Positions 63,751-64,000 of a stretch of 64,000 nt of DNA are shown here, in pieces. Position 1 is the stretch's first letter; each line of letters opens with the position of its first letter. This DNA comes from Mycobacterium sp. Z3061 (lineage in GTDB: Bacteria; Actinomycetota; Actinomycetes; Mycobacteriales; Mycobacteriaceae). The notes beneath the pieces were generated by a model. It saw nothing but the letters and a program-made list of their open reading frames with translations, was not told the origin of the DNA and searched no databases. Made by a program: the position numbers and the translations under genes. The stretch is taken from contig NZ_CP134062.1 of NCBI RefSeq assembly GCF_031583025.1, positions 6,483,234 to 6,547,233 on the forward strand, written 5' to 3'.

Positions 63751-64000
63751 ATGCCGGTGCTCGTCGTCACAACCAATGACATCCCCGGCTGGGAAATCCA
63801 GCGCGTCTGCGGCGAAGTCTTCGGACTGACCGTGCGGTCCCGAAATGCGTTCGCGCAGTTCGGTGCCGGGTTCAAGTCGATGTTCGGTGGCGAGTTGCAG
63901 GGCATGACCAAGAACTTGGCCGAGAGCCGTAACGAGGCGATGGCCCGGCTGATCAACGAGGCCCGCGCCAAGGGCGGCAACGCCATCGTGGCAATGCGCT
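63751..64000 (+). CDS. YbjQ-family (UPF0145) heavy-metal-binding-like protein, partial
   Basis: The first 83 codons of a small protein, cut by the window end. MPVLVVTTNDIPGWEIQRVCGEVFGLTVRS and ARAKGGNAIVAMR match the YbjQ family, which forms pentameric assemblies of unknown function. AGAAAGG precedes the ATG. The complete gene should be about 105-120 codons. Confidence 0.85.
   Translation, partial: MPVLVVTTNDIPGWEIQRVCGEVFGLTVRSRNAFAQFGAGFKSMFGGELQGMTKNLAESRNEAMARLINEARAKGGNAIVAMR

Overview
The window is about 64 kb of high-GC chromosomal DNA from a slow-growing, environmental or opportunistic Mycobacterium. Three PE_PGRS genes, a cutinase, two wax-ester/diacylglycerol acyltransferases, F420-type oxidoreductases and many GTG starts with ATGA/GTGA overlaps all point there. 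The backbone follows the M. tuberculosis Rv3722c-Rv3736 segment: aspartate aminotransferase, SRP RNA, tRNA-Ser, LucA, cutinase, Rv3725-like epimerase, LigD-type polymerase/LigC pair, NUDIX hydrolase, Tgs2-like acyltransferase, AraC regulator. Accessory blocks absent from that order as I recall it are inserted between these genes. Species cannot be fixed from this sequence alone.

Layout. 1-3.6 kb: aminotransferase, ffs, tRNA-Ser(GGA), LucA, a small hypothetical gene and an LpqH-like lipoprotein. 3.6-9.6 kb: an accessory locus with a TPR protein translationally coupled to a CHAT-domain caspase-like peptidase (His291/Cys349), an opposing small membrane protein, and a coupled pair of unknown genes. 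9.7-22 kb: NAD-dependent reductase, two CsbD proteins, cutinase, PPOX protein, epimerase, SMP-30 protein coupled to a 1051-aa cyclase/ATPase, cysteine hydrolase, OafA-SGNH acyltransferase and a WS/DGAT. 22-25.7 kb: two PE_PGRS proteins whose C-termini are glycoside hydrolases (GH16 and GH64), both beta-1,3-glucanase folds. 26-32 kb: SDR, PrimPol-type polymerase and LigC (divergent DNA-end repair pair), TetR, a tandem paralogous pair, PucR regulator. 32-38.9 kb: a giant PE_PGRS broken by a one-base frameshift, with a low-GC upstream region holding several palindromes. 38.9-46.2 kb: NUDIX, WS/DGAT, and a VirS/MymA-like group (DUF1330, alpha/beta hydrolase, SDR, AraC regulator, Baeyer-Villiger monooxygenase) tied together by an exact 30-bp repeat upstream of both transcription units. 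46.3-49.3 kb: a coupled reductase-VOC-SDR-TetR operon with a palindromic operator. 49.2-57.1 kb: hydroxyacid dehydrogenase and carboxylesterase, divergent from a Pls/PosA-type NRPS with a lysine-like specificity code, which is coupled to an M1 aminopeptidase. 57-64 kb: DUF2237 and DUF6941-like genes, a five-gene catabolic-type operon (sulfotransferase, MBL hydrolase, SDR, VOC, LLM) divergent from an IclR regulator across a palindrome, and the start of a YbjQ gene.

The most promising less-described systems are the TPR-CHAT locus, the paired PE_PGRS beta-glucanases, and the poly-lysine-synthetase-like NRPS with its coupled aminopeptidase. No CRISPR array, insertion sequence, prophage or replication origin was seen.
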